Source: Schlegelella_A sp036263655
GTDB taxonomy: Bacteria > Pseudomonadota > Gammaproteobacteria > Burkholderiales > Burkholderiaceae_C
Direction: 5' to 3'
Assembly: GCA_036263655.1 (NCBI GenBank)
Contig: DATAGP010000052.1
Coordinates: forward strand, 62,001-126,000
Length of the DNA: 64,000 nt
Every line of letters starts with the position of its first letter. Within the stretch, counting starts at the first letter, position 1. Shown piece by piece: positions 18,008 to 25,322 of this stretch. The notes beneath the pieces were generated by a model. The model had not been told where the DNA came from. It saw only the letters and a list, made by a program, of their open reading frames with translations, and made no database searches. The translations under genes were made by a program, and so were the position numbers.

Positions 18008-20134
18008 TCAGGCGCCAGCCGCCCGCAGCTCCGGGTAGCGGACATGCTCGACCAGATCCTGCGTGTCCTTGCGCGGCTGGCCGGTGAGCAGGCTGACGAT
18101 GATGATCACCGCGAAGCCGATCGGCACGCCGAACAGGCCGGCCGAGATCGGCTGGATGCCCCACCAGAGCTCGATCGGCGATGTCACGCCGAAGACGCTG
18201 CGCATCCACGGCTGGGTCATCACCATGTAGTAGAAGGTCGTGCCCAGCCCGGCGATCATGCCGAGCGAGGCGCCCCACTTGTTGGCGCGCTTCCAGAAGA
18301 TGCCCAGCACCAGGGCCGGGAAGAACGCCGCCGAGACCAGGAACAGGATGTCCGCCGGCTTCTGCACCGCCACCGCTGCCGCCGCCACCGCGACGATGAC
18401 CAGCAAGGCCTTGGAGATCGCCACGCGCTTGGAAGCCGCCGCGTTCGGGTCGATCATCTTGTAGTACAGGTCGTGCGACAAGGCGTTGGCGATCGTCAGC
18501 AGCAGGCCGTCGGCGGTGGACAGGGCCGCCGCCAGGCCGCCGGCCGCCACCAGCCCGGAGATCACGTACGGCAGGCCGCCGATCTCCGGAGTGGCGAGCA
18601 CGATGATGTCGCCGCCGATCCGCATCTCGCTCAGCTGGAAGATGCCGTCACCGTTGACGTCGGCCACCGAGAGCAGCGTCGGGTCGACCGCTGCCCAGTT
18701 CGCGATCCATACGGGCAGCTGCGTGAACGGCGTTCCCACCAGGACGTTGAACACCTCGTACTTCACCAGCACCGCCAGGGCCGGCGCCGTGAAGTAGAGC
18801 AGGAAGATGAAGAAGAGGGACCAGGTCACCGACTCCCGCGCCTGCTTCACGGAGGGTGTCGTGTAGTAGCGCATCAGGATGTGCGGCAGCGCGGCCGTGC
18901 CGACCATCAGGCAGAAGACCAGCGCCAGGAAGTTGCGCCGGGACTCGTTGTAGGTCTTCTGCTCGGCCGGCGTCCCGTCGGGATTGCCGGCGTACACCTG
19001 GGCGTGGTTCGGCATGCCGGCGAGCGGCGCCGCTCGCGCCGTGTTGCTGGCCCGCTCGGCCGTATAGGCGCGGCGCGCGTCAGCCTCCGTGGCTGGCAAG
19101 GCCGCCAAGGCTTTTTCGGCAGCGGCGATCTGGGCAGCCGGCGCGTTGCTCGCCTTCAGGTCGGCCAGCCGCTTCTCGGCGGCGGCCCGGTCGGCGGCCA
19201 TGGCCGCGGGGATGTTCTTCAGCTTCTCCTCGGCCGCGGCTGCACGCGCCTTGAAGATGCCCGCGACTTCCAGCTCCTTCGGGTCCTTGCGCAGCTCGTC
19301 GCCGCGCTTGGAGACCTTCTCGAGCTGGTAGCCGTAGATCGCCTGCGGCACCGGCACGCCGGTCTGCTTCACGGAGAGCCAGATGACGGGGATCAGGTAG
19401 GCGATGATCAGGATGATGTACTGGGCCACCTGCGTCCAGGTGACGGCGCGCATGCCTCCGAGGAACGAGCACACGAGAATGCCGCCCAGACCCACGAAGA
19501 TCCCGATCTCGAAGGCGAGGCCCGAGAGCCGCGCGGTGATCAGGCCGACGCCGTAGATCTGCGCCACCACGTAGGTGAAGGAGCACAGGATGGCCGCGAC
19601 GATGCCGAGGAAGCGCGGCAGGTTGCCTTCGTAGCGTGCACCGAGGAAGTCGGGGATCGTGAACTGGCCGAACTTGCGCAGGTAGGGCGCGAGAAAGAGA
19701 GCCACCAGCACGTAGCCGCCGGTCCAGCCGAGGATGAACGCCAGCCCGCCGAAGCCGGTCAGGTAGAGCGTTCCGGCCATGCCGATGAAGGAAGCCGCGC
19801 TCATCCAGTCGGCGCCGGTGGCCATGCCGTTGTACATCGCCGGTACCCGTCGCCCGGCGACGTAGTACTCGGCGGCGTCGGACGTGCGACTCATGATGCC
19901 GATGCCGGCGTAGAGGAGCACCGTGGCGATCAGGAAGATGAAGCCGATCCAGTTCCGCGGCAGCCCCATCTGCTCGAGGATGGCGAGGACGATGATGAAG
20001 ACCAGGAAGCCGCCGAGGTACCAGGTGTAGACCTTGTTGAGCTGCTTCTTGAAGGCGCTCTGGGTGCCGGCGTTGAAGACGCCGCCCATGCCGCCGCCTG
20101 TGGCGGCCACGGTGCTTTCGTTGATGTCGGCCAT
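18008..20134 (-). CDS. Sodium:solute symporter family protein (VC_2705/ActP-like large subunit)
   Basis: A 708-residue inner-membrane symporter with about 13 hydrophobic helices, of the SSS type paired with DUF4212 proteins. It shows the SSS core AAEYYVAGRRVPAMYNGMA, GADWMSAASFIGMAG and GLAAALSTADGLLLTIANAL. Typical of this subgroup, an Ala/Glu/Lys-rich segment predicted as coiled coil interrupts the middle (about residues 270-350). A D-V-N-G-D-G-x5-E loop at about residues 492-503 matches an EF-hand calcium loop. The start at 20134 has GGAGG upstream; the longer reading to 20158 adds eight residues inside the previous gene. It lies 1 nt after the DUF4212 stop, so the two are surely co-translated. 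Likely cargo is acetate or another short carboxylate; unproven. Confidence 0.92.
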   Translation of the reverse strand: MADINESTVAATGGGMGGVFNAGTQSAFKKQLNKVYTWYLGGFLVFIIVLAILEQMGLPRNWIGFIFLIATVLLYAGIGIMSRTSDAAEYYVAGRRVPAMYNGMATGADWMSAASFIGMAGTLYLTGFGGLAFILGWTGGYVLVALFLAPYLRKFGQFTIPDFLGARYEGNLPRFLGIVAAILCSFTYVVAQIYGVGLITARLSGLAFEIGIFVGLGGILVCSFLGGMRAVTWTQVAQYIILIIAYLIPVIWLSVKQTGVPVPQAIYGYQLEKVSKRGDELRKDPKELEVAGIFKARAAAAEEKLKNIPAAMAADRAAAEKRLADLKASNAPAAQIAAAEKALAALPATEADARRAYTAERASNTARAAPLAGMPNHAQVYAGNPDGTPAEQKTYNESRRNFLALVFCLMVGTAALPHILMRYYTTPSVKQARESVTWSLFFIFLLYFTAPALAVLVKYEVFNVLVGTPFTQLPVWIANWAAVDPTLLSVADVNGDGIFQLSEMRIGGDIIVLATPEIGGLPYVISGLVAAGGLAAALSTADGLLLTIANALSHDLYYKMIDPNAAASKRVAISKALLVIVAVAAAAVAVQKPADILFLVSAAFFPALVLGIFWKRANKWGASLGMIAGLGTTFYYMVMTQPWMRSVFGVTSPIELWWGIQPISAGLFGVPIGFAVIIIVSLLTGQPRKDTQDLVEHVRYPELRAAGA

Positions 20135-20135
20135 G

Positions 20136-20399
20136 TCAGTCCTCCTCTGCTTCGGCAACGCCGTACTCTTGGTCGAGACGGTTCATGTGTCGGGCGTAGT
20201 ACCAGATGATCACGACGTAGACGATCAGCGCACCCTGGGCCGCGACCCAGAAGCTGAATGGCCACCCGAAGAAGCTGAAGCTCAACTCACGGGCGAAGTA
20301 CGCCACCACGAAGGTCACCACGAACCAGATGGCCAGCAGGATTCCCGTGATCGATAGCGTCTTTCGCCAGTACTCGTGGTGCTTTGGTGTCAGTTGCAT
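20136..20399 (-). CDS. DUF4212 small subunit of sodium:solute symporter
   Basis: An 87-residue membrane protein of the DUF4212 (sodium/substrate symporter small subunit) family. It has two transmembrane helices: ITGILLAIWFVVTFVVAYF and a second from about residue 46 (FSFWVAAQGALIVYVVIIWY). Between them is the typical LSFSFFGWPFSFW and at the end YARHMNRLDQEYG. It is always found before an ActP-like large subunit, as here. AGAGGGA lies upstream of the ATG at 20399. It probably forms a complex with, or assists insertion of, the large subunit. Confidence 0.92.
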   Translation of the reverse strand: MQLTPKHHEYWRKTLSITGILLAIWFVVTFVVAYFARELSFSFFGWPFSFWVAAQGALIVYVVIIWYYARHMNRLDQEYGVAEAEED

Positions 20400-20523
20400 G
20401 CCTGTCCCTCTTCCAACGTCACTGTCCGGGAAACGCCCCGGTGCCTGAGCTGATCCCTTTCAGCCCCCGGCGCCGCCATGGCGGTGCCGACCTCGAACTC
20501 CGTGTGCGGCGCTGGGCCTCCCA

Positions 20524-21102
20524 TCACGCCGCCAGCCCCGTCTCGCGCTCCAGCTGGGCGGCGACCTTGGGCTCGAAATTCTTCAGGTGCGCGATGATCC
20601 GGCGAGCCTTCTCGGCCTCGTGACGGTTCGCGTGCACACGGGCGAGCTGGTACCAGCCGAAGGGACTGAGCGGCTGCAGCTCGGTGTTCTTCTTGAGGGC
20701 GGCCACGGCGTCGTCGAGACGGCCTTGCTGGATGAAGGTCAGGGCCAGGCCGTACCAGGCACGGTCGAGCTTCGGTTCCAGCACCAGGGCCTGGCGGAAC
20801 GCCGCCTCGGCGGCCTCGTGCTCCCCCAGGCGGTCGCGCAGAAAGCCGAGGTTGAACCAGTCGGCCGCGCGCCGGCCAGGGTGAAGATCGACCAGTCGCT
20901 GGGCATCCTCGACGGCCGGCATCGTCTGGCCGCCTTCGGCGCGCAGGTGGGCTCGACTGGCCAGCGCGTAGGCGTCGTCCGGGAAGCGCGACAGCAGGCG
21001 GTCGAACACCGCCTCGGCGGCGCTGCGTCGGCCGAGGACCAGCAGGGCCATGGCGCAGAGCTTGAGCCATGCATAGTCCCAGGCTCGCGGCGTCACCGGC
21101 AT
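20524..21102 (-). CDS. TPR-repeat protein
   Basis: A 192-residue protein consisting almost entirely of tetratricopeptide-like helices: WLKLCAMALLVLGRRSAAEAVF, ADWFNLGFLRDRLGEHEAAEAAF and AWYGLALTFIQQGRLDDAVAAL are about four repeat units with the usual W/L/G/A/A/P spacing. Such proteins act as protein-interaction scaffolds; the partner is unknown. The ATG at 21102 has AGGGA upstream and overlaps the 3' end of the YggT-like gene by 10 bp, indicating coupling with a membrane protein. A 124-bp gap separates it from the DUF4212 gene, so it may or may not share that operon. Confidence 0.82.
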   Translation of the reverse strand: MPVTPRAWDYAWLKLCAMALLVLGRRSAAEAVFDRLLSRFPDDAYALASRAHLRAEGGQTMPAVEDAQRLVDLHPGRRAADWFNLGFLRDRLGEHEAAEAAFRQALVLEPKLDRAWYGLALTFIQQGRLDDAVAALKKNTELQPLSPFGWYQLARVHANRHEAEKARRIIAHLKNFEPKVAAQLERETGLAA

Positions 21103-21392
21103 TGGTCGATCCCTACTCGCAGACAGATGTCGATCTTGACTATTGTTGTCACGAGCCAGATCGACGCAAGAAGGGCAAACGCTGCAACAGGCACGTGTCG
21201 GTCCAGGACAACGCGGGGCGTGAGGAAGCGGACTCCCTTGACCACGGGGTCGGTCATCACCTTCAGAACGCGATAGAAGAAGTTCGACTCGCGGCGCGCG
21301 CCCGCGAGGAGCCCGAGGAGGAACTGCCCTGCCAGCGCCATCAGCGCGATCTCGACGACCAGCTTGATGGCGGAGACGATCAACAACAGCAT
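21093..21392 (-). CDS. Small YggT-like integral membrane protein
   Basis: A 99-residue protein with two strongly hydrophobic segments: LIVSAIKLVVEIALMALAGQ at the N terminus and HVPVAAFALLASIWLVTTI near residues 67-85. A cytoplasmic basic stretch (ARRESNFFYRVLKVMTDPVV) with the FYxxxxxxTDP pattern lies between, as in YggT-family proteins. No catalytic residues are evident. The ATG at 21392 is followed directly by the first helix; GAGAGGAA lies about 10 nt upstream. It overlaps the start of the TPR gene. Function is unknown; an envelope role with the TPR protein is plausible. Confidence 0.72.
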   Translation of the reverse strand: MLLLIVSAIKLVVEIALMALAGQFLLGLLAGARRESNFFYRVLKVMTDPVVKGVRFLTPRVVLDRHVPVAAFALLASIWLVTTIVKIDICLRVGIDQCR

Positions 21393-21688
21393 GGTCCGGC
21401 AGGTTCCTCTCGGGACGGCGGTGGCACCTGAACGGCACCGCCCCCGGCGAGCGAGGCAGATTCTGCACGGAGTCCAGGTTGGTAAAAACCCTTTCGGACA
21501 TCGCCGCCCGGCGCCGCGGTGCGGCCGGCGTGGCTTGCAGCACCGGGTCCGAGGCCGAGAAACATCGGCCAGCCGTGAACTCCTCGCATCTGCCGGGTCC
21601 GACACACAGCCTTCCCCGTGCGGAAGGGGTCCACGGCGCGAGTGGCTGCTGCTACATTCCGCCGGTTGTGGGCACGCCTGATCCGAAG
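21393..21688. other. 296-bp divergent intergenic region
   Basis: This separates the YggT-like gene (minus) from the unknown 164-aa gene (plus). I see no convincing ORF or RNA gene. A TACATT at 21653-21658 could be a -10 element for the rightward gene, but no matching -35 is visible. No strong inverted repeat was found by eye. Confidence 0.4.
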
Positions 21689-22183
21689 ATGAACGTCGAT
21701 GTGACCCGACTCGTCTGGGCCAAGACCGACGCCGGTCGGGCCGAGATTTCCGGCCGCACGATCATCAAGAACCGGGCCCAGCGCAACCTTCTCCTGATCA
21801 TCGACGGCAAGACCACGGCCGACAAGCTGCTCGCCGGGCTGGCCGGGATCACGGTCGAGGACTTCGCGTCGCTGGAAAGCCTGGGCCTCATCGCCACGGT
21901 CCGAGCGAGTGCCCCGGCAGCGGCCGTGAAGGCGCCCGACGCATCCGGGGACGCGATCGACATCGACGTCAGCGGCTTCGACTACGCCGTCCTGCGCAGC
22001 TCGATTGGCCGGCTGATCTCGAAGGAGCTCGGCATGCGCGGCCTGACGCTGTCGATGATCCTCGAGGAATCGCTCACGGTGGAGGACCTGAAGGGAGTCG
22101 CCCAGCGGCTGCTCAAGCAGATCGCGGAACGCAAGGGCGAGCAGGCGGCCGCCGAAGCGCGCAAGGTCCTGTTCGGCCGCTGA
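21689..22183 (+). CDS. Conserved-looking protein of unknown function
   Basis: A 164-residue soluble protein that I do not recognise at family level. The N-terminal half (about 1-70) looks like a small winged-helix or regulator-type fold: VDVTRLVWAKTDAGRAEI, RAQRNLLLIIDGKTTADKLL. The C-terminal half is helical and charged: SSIGRLISKELGMRGLTLSM and GVAQRLLKQIAERKGEQAA. I have the impression of similar unnamed proteins in Burkholderiales. The ATG at 21689 is preferred; a GTG at 21668 in frame would add seven residues. It is convergent with matB and alone on its strand. No function is assigned. Confidence 0.7.
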   Translation: MNVDVTRLVWAKTDAGRAEISGRTIIKNRAQRNLLLIIDGKTTADKLLAGLAGITVEDFASLESLGLIATVRASAPAAAVKAPDASGDAIDIDVSGFDYAVLRSSIGRLISKELGMRGLTLSMILEESLTVEDLKGVAQRLLKQIAERKGEQAAAEARKVLFGR

Positions 22184-22216
22184 GGCACCCGGACGCCGGG
22201 CGCGCGACGTCGAGCG

Positions 22217-23776
22217 TTAACCGGTGGCGAACAGCTGCTTGTGGCGGTCCCGCAGCACGTTCTTCTGGACCTTGCCCATGGCGTTGCGCGGCAGCTCCGG
22301 GTCGATGAAGATGGCTTTCGGGACCTTGAACGAGGCGATGCGCGCCTTCAGCACCTGCGTCAGCGCGCCGGCATCGAGCGCCTCGCCGGCGCGCGGCACG
22401 ACGATGCCGACGACCGCCTCGCCGAAGTCGCGGTGCGGAACGCCGACGACGGCGCTCTCGGCCACGCCGGGCAGCTCGTTGAGCACGTTCTCGATCTCCG
22501 CCGGATAGACGTTGTATCCGCCGCTGATGATGAGATCCTTGCTGCGGCCGACGATGCTCAGGTAGCCATGCTCGTCGACGACGCCGACGTCGCCCGTGCG
22601 GAACCAGCCGTCGGCCGTGAACTCCTCCTTCGTCTTCTCGGGCATCTGCCAGTAGCCCGAGAAGACGTTGGGACCGCGCACCTCGATGGCGCCGGCCTCG
22701 CCCGGCGGCAGCGGCCGCCCGCCCTCGCCGGTGATGCGCAGCTCGACGCCCGGCAGCGGGAAGCCGACCGTGCCGCCGCGCCTCTCGCCGTCGGCGGGGT
22801 CGTAGGGGTTGGAGGTGAGCATCGCCGTCTCGCTCATCCCGTAGCGCTCGAGGATGGTGTGGCCCGTGCGCTCGCGGAACTGCTCGAAGGTGTCGATCAG
22901 CAGCGGTGCCGAGCCGCTGATGAAGAGGCGCATGTTCCGGCAGGCGTGGCGAGTGAGGCCCGGCTCCGCGAGCAGGCGCACGTACAGCGTCGGCACGCCC
23001 ATGAAGACGGTCGCGCGCGGCAGCAGCTCGACCACGCGGGCGGCGTCGAAGCGGCCGAGCCACAGCATCCTCGCGCCGGCGAGCAGGGCCCCGTGCGAGG
23101 CGACGAAGAGGCCGTGCACATGGAAGATCGGCAGGGCGTGGATCAGCACGTCGCCGCCCTCCGCCGGCGTGCGCCAGCCCCAGTAGCTCTTCAGCGTCAG
23201 CGCATTCGAGAGCAGGTTGCGGTGCGAGAGCATCGCGCCCTTGGAGCGCCCGGTCGTCCCGCTGGTGTAGAGGATCGCCGCCAGGTCCTCGGGCCGGCGG
23301 CGCGCCGGCTCCTGGGTGTCGGGGAAGTGGCTGGCGCGGTCGAGCAGCGTGCCTTCCCGGTCGTCGCCCAGCGTGAAGACATAGGTGGTCTCGGCGGCGA
23401 AGGCGAGCTTCGACGCCCACCCGAAATCCTTCGGCGCGCAGACGAACACGGCGGGCCTGGCGTCGCGCAAGAAGTAGGCGATCTCGTCGTTCTTGTAGGC
23501 GGTGTTGAGCGGCAGGTACACGTAGCCGGCGCGCAGCACCGCCAGGTAGAGCAGCAGCGACTCGACCGACTTCTCCGCCTGCACCGCGACGCGGCTGTCC
23601 GCCGGCAGCTCGAGCGAGGCCAGCAGATTGGCGAGCATCGCCGTGGCCCGCTCGATGTCGCGCCAGGTGTAGACCGCGCCGTTCTGGACGTTCTCGATCG
23701 CCGCCGCGTCGACGTCGGCGGGGAAGCCGGCGCGCAGCGCAACGAACAGGTTCCCGTTGCCGGCGTCGGCCATCAT
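22217..23776 (-). CDS. matB: Malonyl-CoA synthetase (adenylate-forming acyl-CoA ligase)
   Basis: A 519-residue AMP-forming ligase very similar in layout to MatB, which makes malonyl-CoA from malonate, CoA and ATP. Motifs: LYTSGTTGRSKGAMLSH (P-loop), ERYGMSETAM, DGWFRTGDVG, SGGYNVYPAEIE, and the catalytic Lys in RNAMGKVQKN near the C terminus. The ATG at 23776 overlaps the stop of the Bug-type receptor gene upstream (ATGA), so the pair is one operon and suggests uptake and activation of a dicarboxylate such as malonate or methylmalonate. No malonyl-CoA decarboxylase gene is adjacent. Other acyl-CoA ligases look alike, so the specificity is probable rather than certain. Confidence 0.83.
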   Translation of the reverse strand: MMADAGNGNLFVALRAGFPADVDAAAIENVQNGAVYTWRDIERATAMLANLLASLELPADSRVAVQAEKSVESLLLYLAVLRAGYVYLPLNTAYKNDEIAYFLRDARPAVFVCAPKDFGWASKLAFAAETTYVFTLGDDREGTLLDRASHFPDTQEPARRRPEDLAAILYTSGTTGRSKGAMLSHRNLLSNALTLKSYWGWRTPAEGGDVLIHALPIFHVHGLFVASHGALLAGARMLWLGRFDAARVVELLPRATVFMGVPTLYVRLLAEPGLTRHACRNMRLFISGSAPLLIDTFEQFRERTGHTILERYGMSETAMLTSNPYDPADGERRGGTVGFPLPGVELRITGEGGRPLPPGEAGAIEVRGPNVFSGYWQMPEKTKEEFTADGWFRTGDVGVVDEHGYLSIVGRSKDLIISGGYNVYPAEIENVLNELPGVAESAVVGVPHRDFGEAVVGIVVPRAGEALDAGALTQVLKARIASFKVPKAIFIDPELPRNAMGKVQKNVLRDRHKQLFATG

Positions 23777-24783
23777 CCGTCGAGCTTGGCCCCGGAGCTG
23801 CGAACGACCTCGGCCCAGCGCTTGACTTCGCTGCTCACGAAGCGGCCGAAGGCGTCGCCGTAGAGGTTGGGCGTCTCGGTGCCCAGGCCGGTCCACATCG
23901 TCTGCAGCTCCTGCGTGGCGAAGGCCTTCTTCATCTCGCCCTGCATCTGGTCGACGATCTCCTTCGGGGTCCCCTTGGGCGCCCAGAGGCCGTACCAGGT
24001 CGCGACCTGGTAGCTGGCGAGGCCCTGCTCGGCGGCCGTCGGCAGGTCCGGAAAGCCCGGCGCGCGCTTGCTCGATGCCGTCGCCAGGGCACGGATGCGC
24101 CCGCTCTTGATGTGCGCGGACGAGGAGCCGAGGCCGTCGAACATCACGTCGACCTGGCCGGTGATCAGGTCCTGCAGGGCAGGCCCCGCGCCGCGGTAGG
24201 GGATGTGGGTGATGAAGGTCTTCGTCTGCAGCTTGAAGAGCTCGCCCGCGAGGTGGTGCGAGGTGCCGTTGCCGGCCGAGGCGTAGTTCAGCTTGCCCGG
24301 GTTCTTGCGCGCCAGCTCGAGGAAGCTCTTCAGGTCGGTGGCGGCGACCCGCTGCGGGTTGACGACGACCACCTGCGGCACGCTCGAGATCAGCCCGACC
24401 GGGATGAAGTCGGTCTCGATCGAATAGTCCAGCTTCGGGTACATCGAGGGAGCGATGGCGTGGTGCACCGCGCCCATGAAGAAGGTATAGCCGTCGGGCG
24501 CCATCTTCGCTGCCAGGCCGGCGCCGACCGTTCCGCCGGCGCCCCCCTTGTTGTCGATGATCACCTGCTTGCCGAGGTTCTTGGAGAGCACCGCGGTGAG
24601 CGGCCGCGCGAACGCATCGGTGCCGCCGCCGGCCGGGAAGGGCACGATGAAGGTGACCGGACGCGTCGGCCACGCCTGGGCGCGAGCGATGGGCAGGGCG
24701 AAGGGTGCGGCCAGCGCCGAGCCGGCGGCGGCGGCGCGCAGAAGGCGGCGCCGGCCGGGCGAGAAATCGAGGGACGAGGGCAT
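23773..24783 (-). CDS. Bug/TctC-family tripartite tricarboxylate transporter receptor
   Basis: A 336-residue extracytoplasmic solute receptor. The N terminus (SPGRRRLLRAAAAGSALAAP) resembles a Tat or Sec signal. The mature part has the Bug signature WPTRPVTFIVPFPAGGGTDAF, IIDNKGGAGGTVGAGL and YASAGNGTSHHLAGELFK, and the IPYRGAGPALQDLITGQVD segment that caps the carboxylate site. No TctA/TctB partner is next to it; many Burkholderiales keep orphan Bug receptors. It is translationally coupled to matB, which makes malonate-like dicarboxylates the likely ligand. The membrane partner could be the tctBA pair at 48-50 kb in this window or another elsewhere. Confidence 0.9.
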   Translation of the reverse strand: MPSSLDFSPGRRRLLRAAAAGSALAAPFALPIARAQAWPTRPVTFIVPFPAGGGTDAFARPLTAVLSKNLGKQVIIDNKGGAGGTVGAGLAAKMAPDGYTFFMGAVHHAIAPSMYPKLDYSIETDFIPVGLISSVPQVVVVNPQRVAATDLKSFLELARKNPGKLNYASAGNGTSHHLAGELFKLQTKTFITHIPYRGAGPALQDLITGQVDVMFDGLGSSSAHIKSGRIRALATASSKRAPGFPDLPTAAEQGLASYQVATWYGLWAPKGTPKEIVDQMQGEMKKAFATQELQTMWTGLGTETPNLYGDAFGRFVSSEVKRWAEVVRSSGAKLDG

Positions 24784-24925
24784 GAGGTCTCCAGGGCTCC
24801 TGTGGATGCGGCCATTCTTTCCGCCCCGGCCAGGGCGTCAATCCTGACTAGCACGAGGCTGCCCGGCGCCGCATCGGCACGCGGTATGCCGGCGAATCGC
24901 ACCCCGGCAACTCACGGAGGATCGG

Positions 24926-25252
24926 ATGCCCCAGGCCAAGTGGACGGACAAGCGCGAGCGCCAGTACGAGCACATCAAGGAAAGCCTGAAGGAGCGCGGC
25001 AAGAGCGAGGACACGGCCGAGGAGATCGCCGCCCGCACCGTGAACAAGGAGCGGGCACGCGCCGGCGAGAGCAAGACGGCGAGCAAGACCTCGCTGAACG
25101 ACATCTCGTCGGGACGTCGCGGCGGGCTGCGCTCGCATCGCGGCGAAGGCGGTCGGACCCGCGACCAGCTCTATGCCGAGGCGGCCAAGGCCAACATCAA
25201 GGGCCGCTCGAGGATGACGAAGGCCGAGCTCGAGCGGGCGGTCGGCCGCTGA
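24926..25252 (+). CDS. Small basic protein with Rho_N-like C-terminal motif
   Basis: A 108-residue, highly charged protein. The first half is helical and lysine/glutamate rich (KWTDKRERQYEHIKESLKER, EEIAARTVNKERARAG). The end (TRDQLYAEAAKANIKGRS..MTKAELERAV) matches the Rho termination factor N-terminal (SAP-like) motif seen in small proteins often labelled 'plasmid stabilisation' proteins. That label does not imply a plasmid here. GGAGG lies 6 nt before the ATG at 24926. It may bind nucleic acid. It sits between divergent matB-receptor genes and a TonB receptor with no evident functional link. Confidence 0.75.
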   Translation: MPQAKWTDKRERQYEHIKESLKERGKSEDTAEEIAARTVNKERARAGESKTASKTSLNDISSGRRGGLRSHRGEGGRTRDQLYAEAAKANIKGRSRMTKAELERAVGR

Positions 25253-25259
25253 CGCCCCG

Positions 25260-25277
25260 GCGCGTCGAAAGACGCGC
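25260..25277. other. GAAA-tetraloop hairpin
   Basis: GCGCGTC (25260-25266), GAAA, GACGCGC (25271-25277) forms a perfect 7-bp stem capped by a GNRA loop, 7 bp after the preceding stop. No T-run follows, so it would be a weak or Rho-assisted terminator, or an mRNA 3'-end stabiliser. Confidence 0.4.
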
Positions 25278-25310
25278 GGTTCGCGCCACGTGGGGACGTA
25301 TCGCGGCCGA

Positions 25311-25316
25311 TAGACT
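25311..25316 (+). promoter_or_regulatory. Candidate -10 element for leaderless TonB-receptor mRNA
   Basis: TAGACT lies 6 nt upstream of the ATG at 25323, with no Shine-Dalgarno in between. If transcription starts about 7 nt after the -10, the mRNA would begin at or next to the start codon. Confidence 0.45.
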
Positions 25317-25322
25317 TTGCGC

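Noticed and set aside
24926..25252. Evidence for a plasmid or toxin-antitoxin module from a 'plasmid stabilisation'-like protein
   Set aside because: No partner toxin, replication or partition gene is present; the Rho_N-like motif alone does not indicate a plasmid.
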